From the NCBI GenBank assembly GCA_964640955.1, contig CAZXJI010000006.1, positions 1 through 64,000 of the forward strand: a DNA stretch of 64,000 bases, given 5' to 3'. Made by a program: the position numbers and the translations under genes. Each line of letters starts with the position of its first letter. Within the stretch, counting starts at the first letter, position 1. Under the pieces are notes generated by a model. That model ran no database searches. It was given only the letters and a program-made list of their open reading frames with translations, and was not told the origin of the DNA. This DNA comes from CAXXOK01 sp964640955 (GTDB lineage: Bacteria; Bacillota; Clostridia; Christensenellales; Aristaeellaceae). Below, piece after piece: positions 26,872 to 34,074 of this stretch.

Positions 26872-28071
26872 ATGCCGCTGGGTTTATCCGAAAAAGCGTT
26901 GAATATCGCCCCGTCCGCCACGTTCGCCATGGACGCCAAAGCCAAAGCGATGAAGGCCGCCGGGGAAGACGTGGTCGGCTTTGCCGCGGGCGAGCCGGAC
27001 TTCGATACGCCCGTTCTGATCCGCGACGCCATGAAGGCCGCCATGGACGAGGGCATGACCCGCTACGCGCCCGTGGCCGGCACGCCGGAACTGCGCAAGG
27101 CGATCGCCGCGAAACTGCAAAAGGACAACGGGCTTTGCTACGACGCAAGCCAGATCATCGTTTCCAACGGCGCCAAGCATTCGCTGTACAACGCCTTTTT
27201 TACGCTTTTGAACGACGGCGACGAGGTGATCGTCCCCACGCCCTGCTGGGTCAGCTACCCCGAAATGGTCAGAATGGCGGGGGGCGTGCCCGTTTTTGTG
27301 CCCGCGTGCGAAAAGGACAACTTCATACCCGCGCCCGCGGCCATCGCCGCGGCGATCACCCCGAAAACCAAGGCGTTCATCCTCAACTCCCCCAACAACC
27401 CCAACGGCTGCATCTGGTCGGAAGCGATGCTTGGCGCGCTGGCGAAGATGGCGGTGGAGCACGACTTTTACATTGTTTCCGACGAGATTTACGAGCATTT
27501 GATCTACGGAACGCAGAAGCACGTGAGCATCGCTTCCCTGGGCGAGGAGATCAAGGCGCGTTCGATCGTCATCAACGGCGTCAGCAAGACCTACGCCATG
27601 ACGGGCTTCCGCATCGGCTACGCCGCGGGGCCCGCGGACGTGATCAAAGCCATGACCAACGCGCAGAGCCAGTCGACCTCCGCGCCCAACACCGCCGCGA
27701 TGCACGCCGCCGCCGTGGCGCTTACCATGCCGCAGGACTGCGTGGCGGACATGCGCCACGAGTTTGAAAAGCGCCGGGACGTGCTGGTGAAGGGCATCAA
27801 CGCCATCCCGGGCGTAAGCTGCCGCAAGCCCGAGGGCGCGTTTTACGTGATGATGAACGTGACCGGGCTGATGGGCCGGCGCATCGACGGCGTGACGCTC
27901 AACGACTCCGCGGCCTTTGCCGAGGCGCTGCTCAGCCACGGCAAGGTGGTGGTGGTGCCCGGCAACGCCTTTATGGCGGAGGGCTTCTGCCGCCTCAGCT
28001 ACGCAACCTCCATGGCCAACGTCGTGGAGGGGCTCAAGCGCATCGAGGCGTTCGTGAAATCGCTGGAATAG
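26872..28071 (+). CDS. Class I PLP aminotransferase (aspartate aminotransferase-like)
   Basis: Fold-type I aminotransferase of 399 residues. The PLP lysine is K239 in SKTYAMTGFRIGY; substrate and cofactor contacts are seen in GEPDFDTP, NSPNNPNG and SDEIYEHL. The family (AspB/AspC Igamma) transaminates aspartate with 2-oxoglutarate, but some members prefer aromatic or other amino acids. The ATG at 26872 is chosen for its AGGAGG; the frame stays open 65 codons further upstream without a good site. A hairpin (GGCGCACCC-CTC-GGGTGTGCC, 28091-28111) follows the gene but has no T tract. Confidence 0.9.
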   Translation: MPLGLSEKALNIAPSATFAMDAKAKAMKAAGEDVVGFAAGEPDFDTPVLIRDAMKAAMDEGMTRYAPVAGTPELRKAIAAKLQKDNGLCYDASQIIVSNGAKHSLYNAFFTLLNDGDEVIVPTPCWVSYPEMVRMAGGVPVFVPACEKDNFIPAPAAIAAAITPKTKAFILNSPNNPNGCIWSEAMLGALAKMAVEHDFYIVSDEIYEHLIYGTQKHVSIASLGEEIKARSIVINGVSKTYAMTGFRIGYAAGPADVIKAMTNAQSQSTSAPNTAAMHAAAVALTMPQDCVADMRHEFEKRRDVLVKGINAIPGVSCRKPEGAFYVMMNVTGLMGRRIDGVTLNDSAAFAEALLSHGKVVVVPGNAFMAEGFCRLSYATSMANVVEGLKRIEAFVKSLE

Positions 28072-28118
28072 AACCGGCCCGCGGGTGGCCGGCGCACCCC
28101 TCGGGTGTGCCGCGGGGC

Positions 28119-28180
28119 CTGTCCACAGTTTTCGCACATATTTTCCACAACAAATGTCGTTTACCCTTACGTTTTCCACA
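28119..28180 (+). promoter_or_regulatory. Cluster of DnaA-box-like sites
   Basis: TTTTCCACA at 28141-28149 and 28172-28180 both match TTWTNCACA exactly. TTTCGCACA (28130-28138) has one mismatch and CTGTCCACA (28119-28127) two. All point the same way, and their starts are spaced 11, 11 and 31 bases, close to whole helical turns. The stretch is AT-rich. It could be a DnaA titration or regulatory cluster or part of the downstream promoter region; chance is not excluded. Confidence 0.4.
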
Positions 28181-28298
28181 TATCGCCCTGAAAAGCCTCC
28201 GTCAGAACGTTTTCCGGGATGCGGGCAGGAGCGGAACCGTTCTGAAACAGAATCATTAAGCTGTCCGCCGCGCCGCCCACAGGGAAGGAGATAGCCCC

Positions 28299-29696
28299 AT
28301 GCTTGTTTTCAGCCCGAAAACCAACCAGTTGATTCAGTCCCAGTACCAGTACGATCTGCAGGACGTGGCGGAGCCCAACCTCTACCGCGAGATCTACGAT
28401 TATCAGAGCGTGCCCAAGATCGCCTTCAACAACCGTCTGGTGCCCATCAACATGCCGGAAAACATCTGGATGACGGACACCACTTTCCGCGACGGCCAGC
28501 AGAGCGTAAGCCCCTTTACGCCCAGGCAGATCGCGCATCTGTTTTCGCTGCTCAGCCGCATGGGCGGCCCCAAGGGGCTGGTGCGCCAGAGCGAGTTTTT
28601 CCTGTACACCGACAAGGACCGCGAGGCGCTGGAGCGCTGCCAGGAGCTGGGGCTGGAGTTTCCCGAGATCACCACGTGGATCCGCGCCAACGAGGGCGAC
28701 TTTAAGCTGGTCAAGGCCGCGGGTGTGAAGGAAACGGGCATCCTCGTGTCCTGCAGCGACTACCATATCTTCAAAAAGATGCACCTGACCCGCGCCCAGG
28801 CGATGGACAAGTACCTGGGCATCGTGAAGGCCGCCCTGGCGGAGGATATCGTGCCCCGCTGCCACTTCGAGGATATCACGCGCGCCGACTTCTACGGTTT
28901 CGTGCTGCCCTTCGCCGAGCAGCTGATGAAGCTGGCCAAGGAAAGCGGCGCGCCCATCAAGGTGCGCGCGTGCGATACCATGGGCTACGGCGTAAGCTAC
29001 CCCGGCGCGGCGCTGCCCCGCAGCGTGGCGGGCATCATCTACGGCCTCAACCACTACGCGCAGATTCCCAGCGAGCAGCTGGAATGGCACGGGCACAACG
29101 ATTTTTACAAGGTCGTCAACAACGCGGGCACGGCGTGGCTGTACGGCTGCTCCAGCGTCAACTGTTCGTTGCTGGGCATCGGCGAGCGCACGGGCAACTG
29201 CCCGCTGGAGGCCATGGCCATCGAATACCAGGCGCTGCGCGGCACCACCGACGGCATGGACCTGACCGTCGTCACCGAGATCGCCGAATACATGGAGCGG
29301 GAGATCGGCATCGAGATCAGCCCGCGGCAGCCGTTCGTGGGCCGTCACTTCAACGTGACCCGCGCGGGCATCCACGCCGACGGAATGCTCAAGGACGAGG
29401 AAATCTACAACATTTTCGACACCACCAAAATCCTCAACCGCCCCGCTTCCGTGGCCGTGGACAGCCACAGCGGCCTGGCCGGCGTCGCGCACTGGATGAA
29501 CAGCTTTTTCCGCCTGCAGGGCGAAAACACCGTCGACAAGCAGGACAAGACCGTGCTGGCCGTGAAGGCCATGGTGGACGCGCTGTACGCCGAGGGCCGC
29601 AACACCGTCATGGGCGACGAGGAGTTGGAAGTGATGGTGCGCGAGGCGGATCTGGAGCACTATCAGGATTTGTTGTTTCACAAGCACAGGAAATAA
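28299..29696 (+). CDS. DRE-TIM metallolyase, candidate Re-citrate synthase
   Basis: This 465-residue protein belongs to the homocitrate/2-isopropylmalate synthase superfamily. The catalytic R64-D65 lies in TTFRDGQQS and the metal-binding H264 and H266 in WHGHND. The N terminus (YDLQDVAEPNLYREIYDY), RQSEFFLYT, RCHFEDITRADFYGF and SSVNCSLLGIGERTGNCPLE resemble my recollection of the Clostridium kluyveri Re-citrate synthase group rather than LeuA, which is longer and has a C-terminal allosteric domain. Such an enzyme would condense acetyl-CoA and oxaloacetate for glutamate synthesis in an anaerobe. Databases often mislabel this group as isopropylmalate synthase. Confidence 0.78.
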   Translation: MLVFSPKTNQLIQSQYQYDLQDVAEPNLYREIYDYQSVPKIAFNNRLVPINMPENIWMTDTTFRDGQQSVSPFTPRQIAHLFSLLSRMGGPKGLVRQSEFFLYTDKDREALERCQELGLEFPEITTWIRANEGDFKLVKAAGVKETGILVSCSDYHIFKKMHLTRAQAMDKYLGIVKAALAEDIVPRCHFEDITRADFYGFVLPFAEQLMKLAKESGAPIKVRACDTMGYGVSYPGAALPRSVAGIIYGLNHYAQIPSEQLEWHGHNDFYKVVNNAGTAWLYGCSSVNCSLLGIGERTGNCPLEAMAIEYQALRGTTDGMDLTVVTEIAEYMEREIGIEISPRQPFVGRHFNVTRAGIHADGMLKDEEIYNIFDTTKILNRPASVAVDSHSGLAGVAHWMNSFFRLQGENTVDKQDKTVLAVKAMVDALYAEGRNTVMGDEELEVMVREADLEHYQDLLFHKHRK

Positions 29697-29707
29697 AGCC
29701 CGGGATT

Positions 29708-29934
29708 GGTTTCGCGCCCGGGAACGCGACCAAAGGACGAAATGTCCTTTGGAATCCTGGGGGATCGCGCCAGCGGGCGCGACCAAAGGGAGAATCCCTT
29801 TGGAATCCCTGGGGGATCGCACCTGCGGGTGCGACCAAAGGGAAAATCCCTTTGGAATCCCAGGGGGATCGCACCTGTGGGTGCGACCAAAGGGCTTTCC
29901 GCTCGCCCTTTGGGAACCTTCGGGCTTGCGCTCG
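29708..29934. repeat. Tandem hairpin repeat, four units of 52-53 bp
   Basis: The motif GACCAAAGG recurs at 29728, 29781, 29833 and 29885 (steps 53, 52, 52). Each full unit contains two short hairpins, CGCACCTGCGGGTGCG-type and CCAAAGGG-aaaat-CCCTTTGG-type. Unit 2 keeps matching arm changes (CGCGCC..GGCGCG), which preserve pairing; the last unit has diverged after its first hairpin. No supported ORF covers the array. Confidence 0.85.
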
Positions 29935-29964
29935 TCAAAGGGGCGCAGAATTTCTCTCCGGAGT

Positions 29965-30046
29965 ACAGGATAGTCGTCCGGCCGGACCGCGATAGTGCGC
30001 GCGCCTGCGGGCGCACGCACAAGCGGTCCGCCGTCCGACAAGCCTG
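29965..30046. repeat. Left arm of an imperfect long inverted repeat
   Basis: ACAGGATAGTCGTCCGGCC (29965-29983) is the exact reverse complement of 30329-30347, and CCGACAAGCCTG (30035-30046) that of 30263-30274. Between them the arm carries its own hairpin, CGGACCGC (29983-29990) with GCGGTCCG (30023-30030). It is thus a diverged, inverted copy of the module also seen at 1-127 and 30276-30402. Confidence 0.75.
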
Positions 30047-30183
30047 TGCCTCCTTCCGAGAAACACTGCGCCCCTCCAGCAACAATGCGCAAGCAAAGAA
30101 AAAAGGCTATCGAAACTTGTTTGCATCTTACTTCGTTATGCGCTTACATGGAGTAAGAGAAACGGTGGCACCAATATGAAAGT

Positions 30184-30209
30184 AGCTACCCAAGCCGGGT
30201 AGCTCTTTT
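30184..30209 (+). terminator. Terminator-like hairpin inside the mosaic
   Basis: AGCTACCC (30184-30191) pairs with GGGTAGCT (30197-30204) around AAGCC and is followed by CTTTTG. It lies between the arms of the inverted repeat, in the only AT-rich part of the region. Whether a transcript ends here is unknown; read-through from the Re-citrate synthase-like gene is possible. Confidence 0.5.
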
Positions 30210-30262
30210 GTCGCCTGCGCACCAGCAGGCGGGGAGTGCGAGGGATCGCGGCGCCGGAGCAG

Positions 30263-30402
30263 CAGGCTTGTCGGGCGGCCGTACTGCGCGTACGCACGCC
30301 CGAAGGGCTGTGCGGACGAACGCAGTGCGGCCGGACGACTATCCTGTGCTTCAAGCGTGATCCCTCGTGCTTAGCCCGCCGTCTAATCAGGCGACCCGAA
30401 GG
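30263..30402. repeat. Dispersed repeat copy B and right arm of inverted repeat
   Basis: 30276-30402 repeats 1-127 of the window; 30263-30347 forms the right arm of the inverted repeat with 29965-30046. The large CGGCCGTACTGCG hairpin is conserved. Because copy A sits next to nifJ and copy B next to the SDR gene, the module appears to be spread at 3' ends of genes. Confidence 0.85.
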
Positions 30403-30614
30403 CACCGCAGGGAAGCGTGTGCCCAGTGGGCACCGTTGCGAAGCAACGAGCGACCCGCAGGTGTGAGGTTTGACGAGTGCAGGGTACGGTAGTGCCCTGC
30501 ACGACGATCAAACCGATGGAAAGGGGCGAGCGGAAAGCCCCTGCCCGCACCCGCAGGCACGGAACCCCGCACCCCTGCGCCGAGGGGAGCCCAACCCCCT
30601 CAACCCGTTGCCTT
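30403..30614. repeat. Hairpin modules after copy B
   Basis: Successive hairpins are visible: GTGCCC-AGT-GGGCAC (30419-30433), CGTTGC-GAA-GCAACG (30434-30448), and a two-tier one with GGTTTGA/TCAAACC (30467-30473, 30508-30514) enclosing GTGCAGGG/CCCTGCAC (30477-30484, 30495-30502). These modules are missing from copy A, where the sequence jumps directly to the GGGGC/GCCCC module. No gene is supported in 29697-30614. Confidence 0.7.
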
Positions 30615-31334
30615 TCAGGCAATCACCATGCCTCCGCTGATGCTGATGACCTGCCCGGTCATCATGGCGGCGTCCTCGCCGCACAGCCACAGGGCGCAGC
30701 GGGCGATCTCCATGGGCTCGCACAGGCGGCCCAGCGGCGTCTGCTTTTCGATGCGGTGCAGGGCGTCCTCGTCGTATTCGTCAAGCATGTCGGTGTGGGT
30801 GGCGCCGGGGGCGATGGCGTTTACGGTGATGCCGCTGGGGCCCACCTCCTGCGCCAGCGCCTTGGTAAAGCCCAAAAGCCCGGCCTTGGAGGCCGAGTAG
30901 GCGACCTCCATGCTGCCGCCCACCATGCCCCAGATGCTGGAAACGTTCACGATGGCGCCGGTGCCCCGGGAGATCATCCCCGGCAGAACGGCGCGGGTGA
31001 CGTAAAAGGCGCCGGTGAGGTTTGTGTCCATCACGTGCCGCCATTCCTCGTCGGTGGTGTACTGCACCTGTTTGCTCAGCGCGACGCCCGCGTTGTTGAT
31101 CAGCGCGTCGATGTGGCGCAGGCTTTGCAGCGCCTCCTTCACGGCGGCATCGACCTGATCGCTTTGGGAAACGTCCGCCTTCAGCGCAAGGGCGCCCGTT
31201 GCCGTAACGAGCGCCTTTGCGTCGGAGTCGGAGACCCGATAGAGGAACGCCACGCGCCAGCCGGCCTGTGCGAAAGCTCGCACGCAGGCCGCGCCGATGC
31301 CGCGGCTTCCGCCCGTGACAAGTAGGGTGCGCAT
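30615..31334 (-). CDS. Short-chain dehydrogenase/reductase, FabG-like
   Basis: Classical SDR of 239 residues: cofactor motif TGGSRGIG (7-14), NNAG (80-83), catalytic Ser in VSS (131-133), Y146 and K150 in YSASK, and a C-terminal SGG. The sequence resembles 3-oxoacyl-ACP reductases, but it lies outside a fatty-acid cluster, behind a CorA-type transporter, so a different substrate is possible. GAAGGAGG is about 9 bases before the ATG. It is probably transcribed with the transporter gene 49 bases upstream. Confidence 0.88.
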   Translation of the reverse strand: MRTLLVTGGSRGIGAACVRAFAQAGWRVAFLYRVSDSDAKALVTATGALALKADVSQSDQVDAAVKEALQSLRHIDALINNAGVALSKQVQYTTDEEWRHVMDTNLTGAFYVTRAVLPGMISRGTGAIVNVSSIWGMVGGSMEVAYSASKAGLLGFTKALAQEVGPSGITVNAIAPGATHTDMLDEYDEDALHRIEKQTPLGRLCEPMEIARCALWLCGEDAAMMTGQVISISGGMVIA

Positions 31335-31383
31335 CCGGCGTTCCTCCTTCGATCCTTCTGTCGGCGGCCCGGAAAGCCGCCTG

Positions 31384-32319
31384 CTAAAACATTTTCTTCT
31401 TCCAGAACACCCAGAACGCGGCCAGCGCGGCGGCTACGCTGATGCCCACCACCGCCCAGAAGCCCCAGGCCGTTCCCTGAAAGGGAACGTTGGTGTTCAT
31501 GCCCCAATAGGAGGCGAACAGCGTGGGGATGGCCATGATGACCGTCAGGCTGGTGAGGATTTTCATGACGATGTTCAGGTTGTTGGAGATGATGGAGGCG
31601 TAGGCGTCCATCATGCCGCTCATAATGTCGCGGTAGATGGCGCACATCTCGATGGCCTGTTTGTTTTCGATGATGACGTCGTCCAGCAGGTCGGCGTCGT
31701 CGGGGTATTTGCGCAGCATATCCATGCGCATCATTTTCTCCAGCACCATCTCGTTGCCCTTGAGGGAGGTGGAGAAATAGACCAGCGATTTTTCCAGCTG
31801 CATCATCTGGATCAGCTCGCGGTTGCGCAGGCTTTCCTGCAGGCGCTTGTGCACGAAGGTGCTGGCCTTGTCGATCTGTTTTAAGTAGGAAAGATAGCGG
31901 CTGGCGTTGCGGTTGAGCAGTTGCAGGATGAACCGCGTGCGTTTGAACGTCCAGAAGCCGCGAATGCGCTCCTCGGTGAAATCGTTGATAATGGCGCTTT
32001 CGCGCGTTGCCACCGTGATGATCACGTCGTCCACCACGATGATGCCCATCGGGATCGTGGAATAGCTGAAGCCGTTGTCCTCCGGCTCCACGTAGGGAAC
32101 GTCCACGATGATGAGCGTCTGGTCGTTGTCCCGCTCGATGCGCGCGCTTTCCTCCTCGTCCAGCGCCGCCATGAGGTAGGTGGGGTCCAGCGCGAAGCGC
32201 GCGTTGAGGCCCTCGATCTCCTCCCGGGTGGGGTTCTGCAGGTGGATCCAGCAGCCCTTTTCAAAGGTGTTGATCTGGGTCAGATGGTCGTCCACCGTCA
32301 GAAAAATCTTCTTCATCAC
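31384..32319 (-). CDS. CorA-family divalent-cation transporter
   Basis: The 311-residue protein has the CorA layout: an N-terminal cytoplasmic alpha/beta domain, a long helical stalk (about 130-245) and two C-terminal membrane helices, with the signature YWGMN between them. Pentameric CorA proteins conduct Mg2+ (or Co2+, Ni2+ or Zn2+ in relatives). The basic C terminus KKKMF is typical. The start MMKK has GGGCAG upstream; the second Met is equally possible. A sigma-A promoter and a 32-codon ORF precede it on the same transcript. Confidence 0.92.
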   Translation of the reverse strand: MMKKIFLTVDDHLTQINTFEKGCWIHLQNPTREEIEGLNARFALDPTYLMAALDEEESARIERDNDQTLIIVDVPYVEPEDNGFSYSTIPMGIIVVDDVIITVATRESAIINDFTEERIRGFWTFKRTRFILQLLNRNASRYLSYLKQIDKASTFVHKRLQESLRNRELIQMMQLEKSLVYFSTSLKGNEMVLEKMMRMDMLRKYPDDADLLDDVIIENKQAIEMCAIYRDIMSGMMDAYASIISNNLNIVMKILTSLTVIMAIPTLFASYWGMNTNVPFQGTAWGFWAVVGISVAAALAAFWVFWKKKMF

Positions 32320-32406
32320 AAAAACCTGCCCTTCCGTTCGCCGCGCTTGCGCACGACGTTGCTTCCGAGCAGGCCTTGGGTTATGCTGTTTTCAGCGTGG
32401 GCAGCC

Positions 32407-32505
32407 CTACCGCGCGTGCCCTTTCCGCGCGGCCTCTCGGAGCATATGCAATTGTCGGGTGCGGTAGGTCGAAAAAGTGCTTCGACTGTACGGGTCCGCG
32501 TCCAC
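32407..32505 (-). CDS. Candidate 32-residue leader ORF upstream of the CorA-type gene
   Basis: GTG (32505) to TAG (32407) encodes a 32-residue peptide beginning MDADPYSRSTFSTYRTRQL and ending REAARKGHAR; it is basic, with no membrane segment. AAGGAGG is placed for the GTG; an in-frame ATG at 32526 would add seven residues but lacks a site. The promoter is only about 55 bases upstream. It could be a leader peptide sensing Mg2+ or translation speed, as mgtL and mgtP do in enterobacteria, or a standalone microprotein. I do not recognise the family. Confidence 0.45.
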   Translation of the reverse strand: MDADPYSRSTFSTYRTRQLHMLREAARKGHAR

Positions 32506-32533
32506 GTGCGCTCCTCCTTGTCGCATGGAATTG

Positions 32534-32589
32534 AGGAGAAGAGGCTCTTCTCCTACTGTTATCATAGCGTGCCGGGGCCGATCTGTCAA
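32534..32589 (-). promoter_or_regulatory. Promoter and 5' hairpin of the leader ORF-corA transcript
   Basis: On the minus strand, -35 TTGACA (32589-32584), 17-bp spacer, -10 TATGAT (32566-32561). The transcript begins with a perfect hairpin, AGGAGAAGA-GCC-TCTTCTCCT (32554-32534), which could stabilise the 5' end or block the upstream AGGAG. Confidence 0.8.
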
Positions 32590-32636
32590 CCGGAGGCGCA
32601 GGTTTTTTCGCCCTTTTTTCGCCGCCCGGGGCGCGA

Positions 32637-32665
32637 TTGCCAAGCCCGGTCGCCTATGGTATAAT
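32637..32665 (+). promoter_or_regulatory. Sigma-A promoter of the GT2 glycosyltransferase gene
   Basis: -35 TTGCCA (32637-32642), 17-bp spacer, extended -10 TGG-TATAAT (32660-32665). It is divergent from the corA promoter, with the two -35 boxes about 48 bases apart. Confidence 0.8.
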
Positions 32666-32760
32666 ACGGCGTATTCAAAACGACGCAAACGCCGGAAACG
32701 GCGCGCTTTCCGCCGCGTTCCCGCGCGGCGGCCGCGCCGTGCCGATAAAGGAGAACGACC

Positions 32761-33741
32761 GTGAAGCTGATCATCCAGATTCCCTGCTACAACGAGGCGG
32801 CGACCCTGACCGTCGCGCTGGACGACCTGCCCAAACACATCGACGGAATCGACGAAATCGAAACGCTGATCATCAACGACGGAAGCGCAGACGACACGGT
32901 GAGGGTCGCCCGGGAATGGGGCGTTAACCACGTCGTGAGCTTCACGCGCAACAAGGGGCTCTCCAAGGGATTCATGGCGGGGCTGGACGCGTGCCTGCGC
33001 AACGGGGCCGACATCATCGTGAATACCGACGCGGACAACCAGTACTGCGGCCGGGACATCGAAAAGCTGGTCAGGCCCATCCTGAACCACGAGGCGGATA
33101 TCGTGATCGGCGAACGCCCCATCGACGATATCGAGCATTTCTCGCCCGTCAAAAAAAAGCTGCAGCATTTCGGCAGCTATGTCGTGCGCAAGGCTTCCCG
33201 CACGGACGTGGCCGACGCCCCCAGCGGCTTTCGCGCCTACTCGCGCGAGGCGGCCATGAGCGTGAACGTCATCAACAACTATACCTATACGCTGGAGACC
33301 ATCGTGCAGGCCGGCAACAGCCGCATGGCGGTGCGCTCGGTGCCCATCCGCACCAACCCGGAGCTGCGCGAATCGCGGCTCATCAAAAGCGTGTCCGCCT
33401 ACATCAAGCGCTCGATGGTCACCATCCTGCGTTCGTTCATGATGTACAACCCGCTCAAGTTCTTCGGGGCCGTGGGCGGGGTGCTGTTCGGGCTGGGCCT
33501 GCTGCTGGGCATCCGCTTTCTGGTGTTTTACCTGCAGGGCTCCGGGGCCGGGCACGTGCAATCCCTGATATTGACGAGCATCCTGCTGCTGATGGGCGTG
33601 CTCACCTGGGTGGTGGGGCTGCTGGCGGATATCACCGCCGCCAACCGCAAGATTCTGGAGGATATCCAGTTCCGCGTCCGCAAGCTGGATTACCTGGCGG
33701 ACGGGCCGGAAAAGCCTGCCGAACCGAAGCAGAAGCAGTAG
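32761..33741 (+). CDS. GT2 glycosyltransferase, dolichol-phosphate-mannose-synthase-like
   Basis: The cytoplasmic GT-A domain has IPCYNEAATL, LIINDGSADDT and the metal-binding DAD in NTDADNQY. Two C-terminal membrane helices (about 235-290) follow, as in DPM1/GtrB/ArnC-type enzymes that load a sugar on undecaprenyl phosphate. The 326-residue protein starts at GTG 32761, after AAAGGAG. The three downstream membrane or glycosyltransferase-like genes are a natural sink for a lipid-linked sugar. A strong GC hairpin (33751-33787) follows, without a T tract. Confidence 0.87.
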   Translation: MKLIIQIPCYNEAATLTVALDDLPKHIDGIDEIETLIINDGSADDTVRVAREWGVNHVVSFTRNKGLSKGFMAGLDACLRNGADIIVNTDADNQYCGRDIEKLVRPILNHEADIVIGERPIDDIEHFSPVKKKLQHFGSYVVRKASRTDVADAPSGFRAYSREAAMSVNVINNYTYTLETIVQAGNSRMAVRSVPIRTNPELRESRLIKSVSAYIKRSMVTILRSFMMYNPLKFFGAVGGVLFGLGLLLGIRFLVFYLQGSGAGHVQSLILTSILLLMGVLTWVVGLLADITAANRKILEDIQFRVRKLDYLADGPEKPAEPKQKQ

Positions 33742-33831
33742 CGAAAACCCGACGCCGGGCGGCCGTGCCACACGCGGCCGCCCGGCGCTTGCGCGTCCGC
33801 TCCGGGCGGCTTTCCGGCGCGCCCGGCCGCC

Positions 33832-33860
33832 TTGACAGGCTATGGAAAAAAAGATAAGAT
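33832..33860 (+). promoter_or_regulatory. Sigma-A promoter of the envelope-glycan gene trio
   Basis: -35 TTGACA (33832-33837), 17-bp spacer, -10 TAAGAT (33855-33860). The start point would be near 33867, so the MITE-like element at 33890-34048 lies inside the leader of the following gene. Confidence 0.8.
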
Positions 33861-33885
33861 ACAACCGAATCGAACGTTGCGAATG

Positions 33886-34052
33886 CTAAGTAACCGCTGA
33901 ATAAATGACTTTGCGGTTGCCAAAGCAGAGCGCTGCAGATTCGGGTGAGAAAAGCCGAAGGAATAGTGGGGCTATTTCAAGGCTTTTTGAGTCCAAAGGT
34001 GCGGTGCTCCGCAAAGGCAGACGTGAAGGGTATTTGTTCAGCGGTTACCTAA
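33886..34052. mobile_element. MITE-like element with 16-bp terminal inverted repeats
   Basis: GTAACCGCTGAATAAA (33890-33905) is matched in inverse by TTTGTTCAGCGGTTAC (34033-34048) with one mismatch, bounding a 159-bp non-coding element. CTAA flanks both ends (33886-33889 and 34049-34052) as a candidate 4-bp target duplication; CTAA-type duplications are known for IS5-group elements. Inside, AAAAGCC (33950-33956) pairs with GGCTTTT (33981-33987) around AATAG/CTATT, a terminator-like hairpin. It encodes nothing and would depend on a transposase elsewhere. Confidence 0.75.
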
Positions 34053-34074
34053 AGATGCAAAGGGGGAAACGGCT

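Noticed and set aside
29708..29934. CRISPR array
   Set aside because: The 52-53 bp units are contiguous tandem copies; there are no unique spacers between short identical repeats, and no cas genes are present.
29706..30179. 157-codon ORF and the antisense repeats encoding GIPKGFSLWS-type peptides
   Set aside because: These frames arise from the hairpin repeats, read in several phases on both strands, and have no RBS or promoter.
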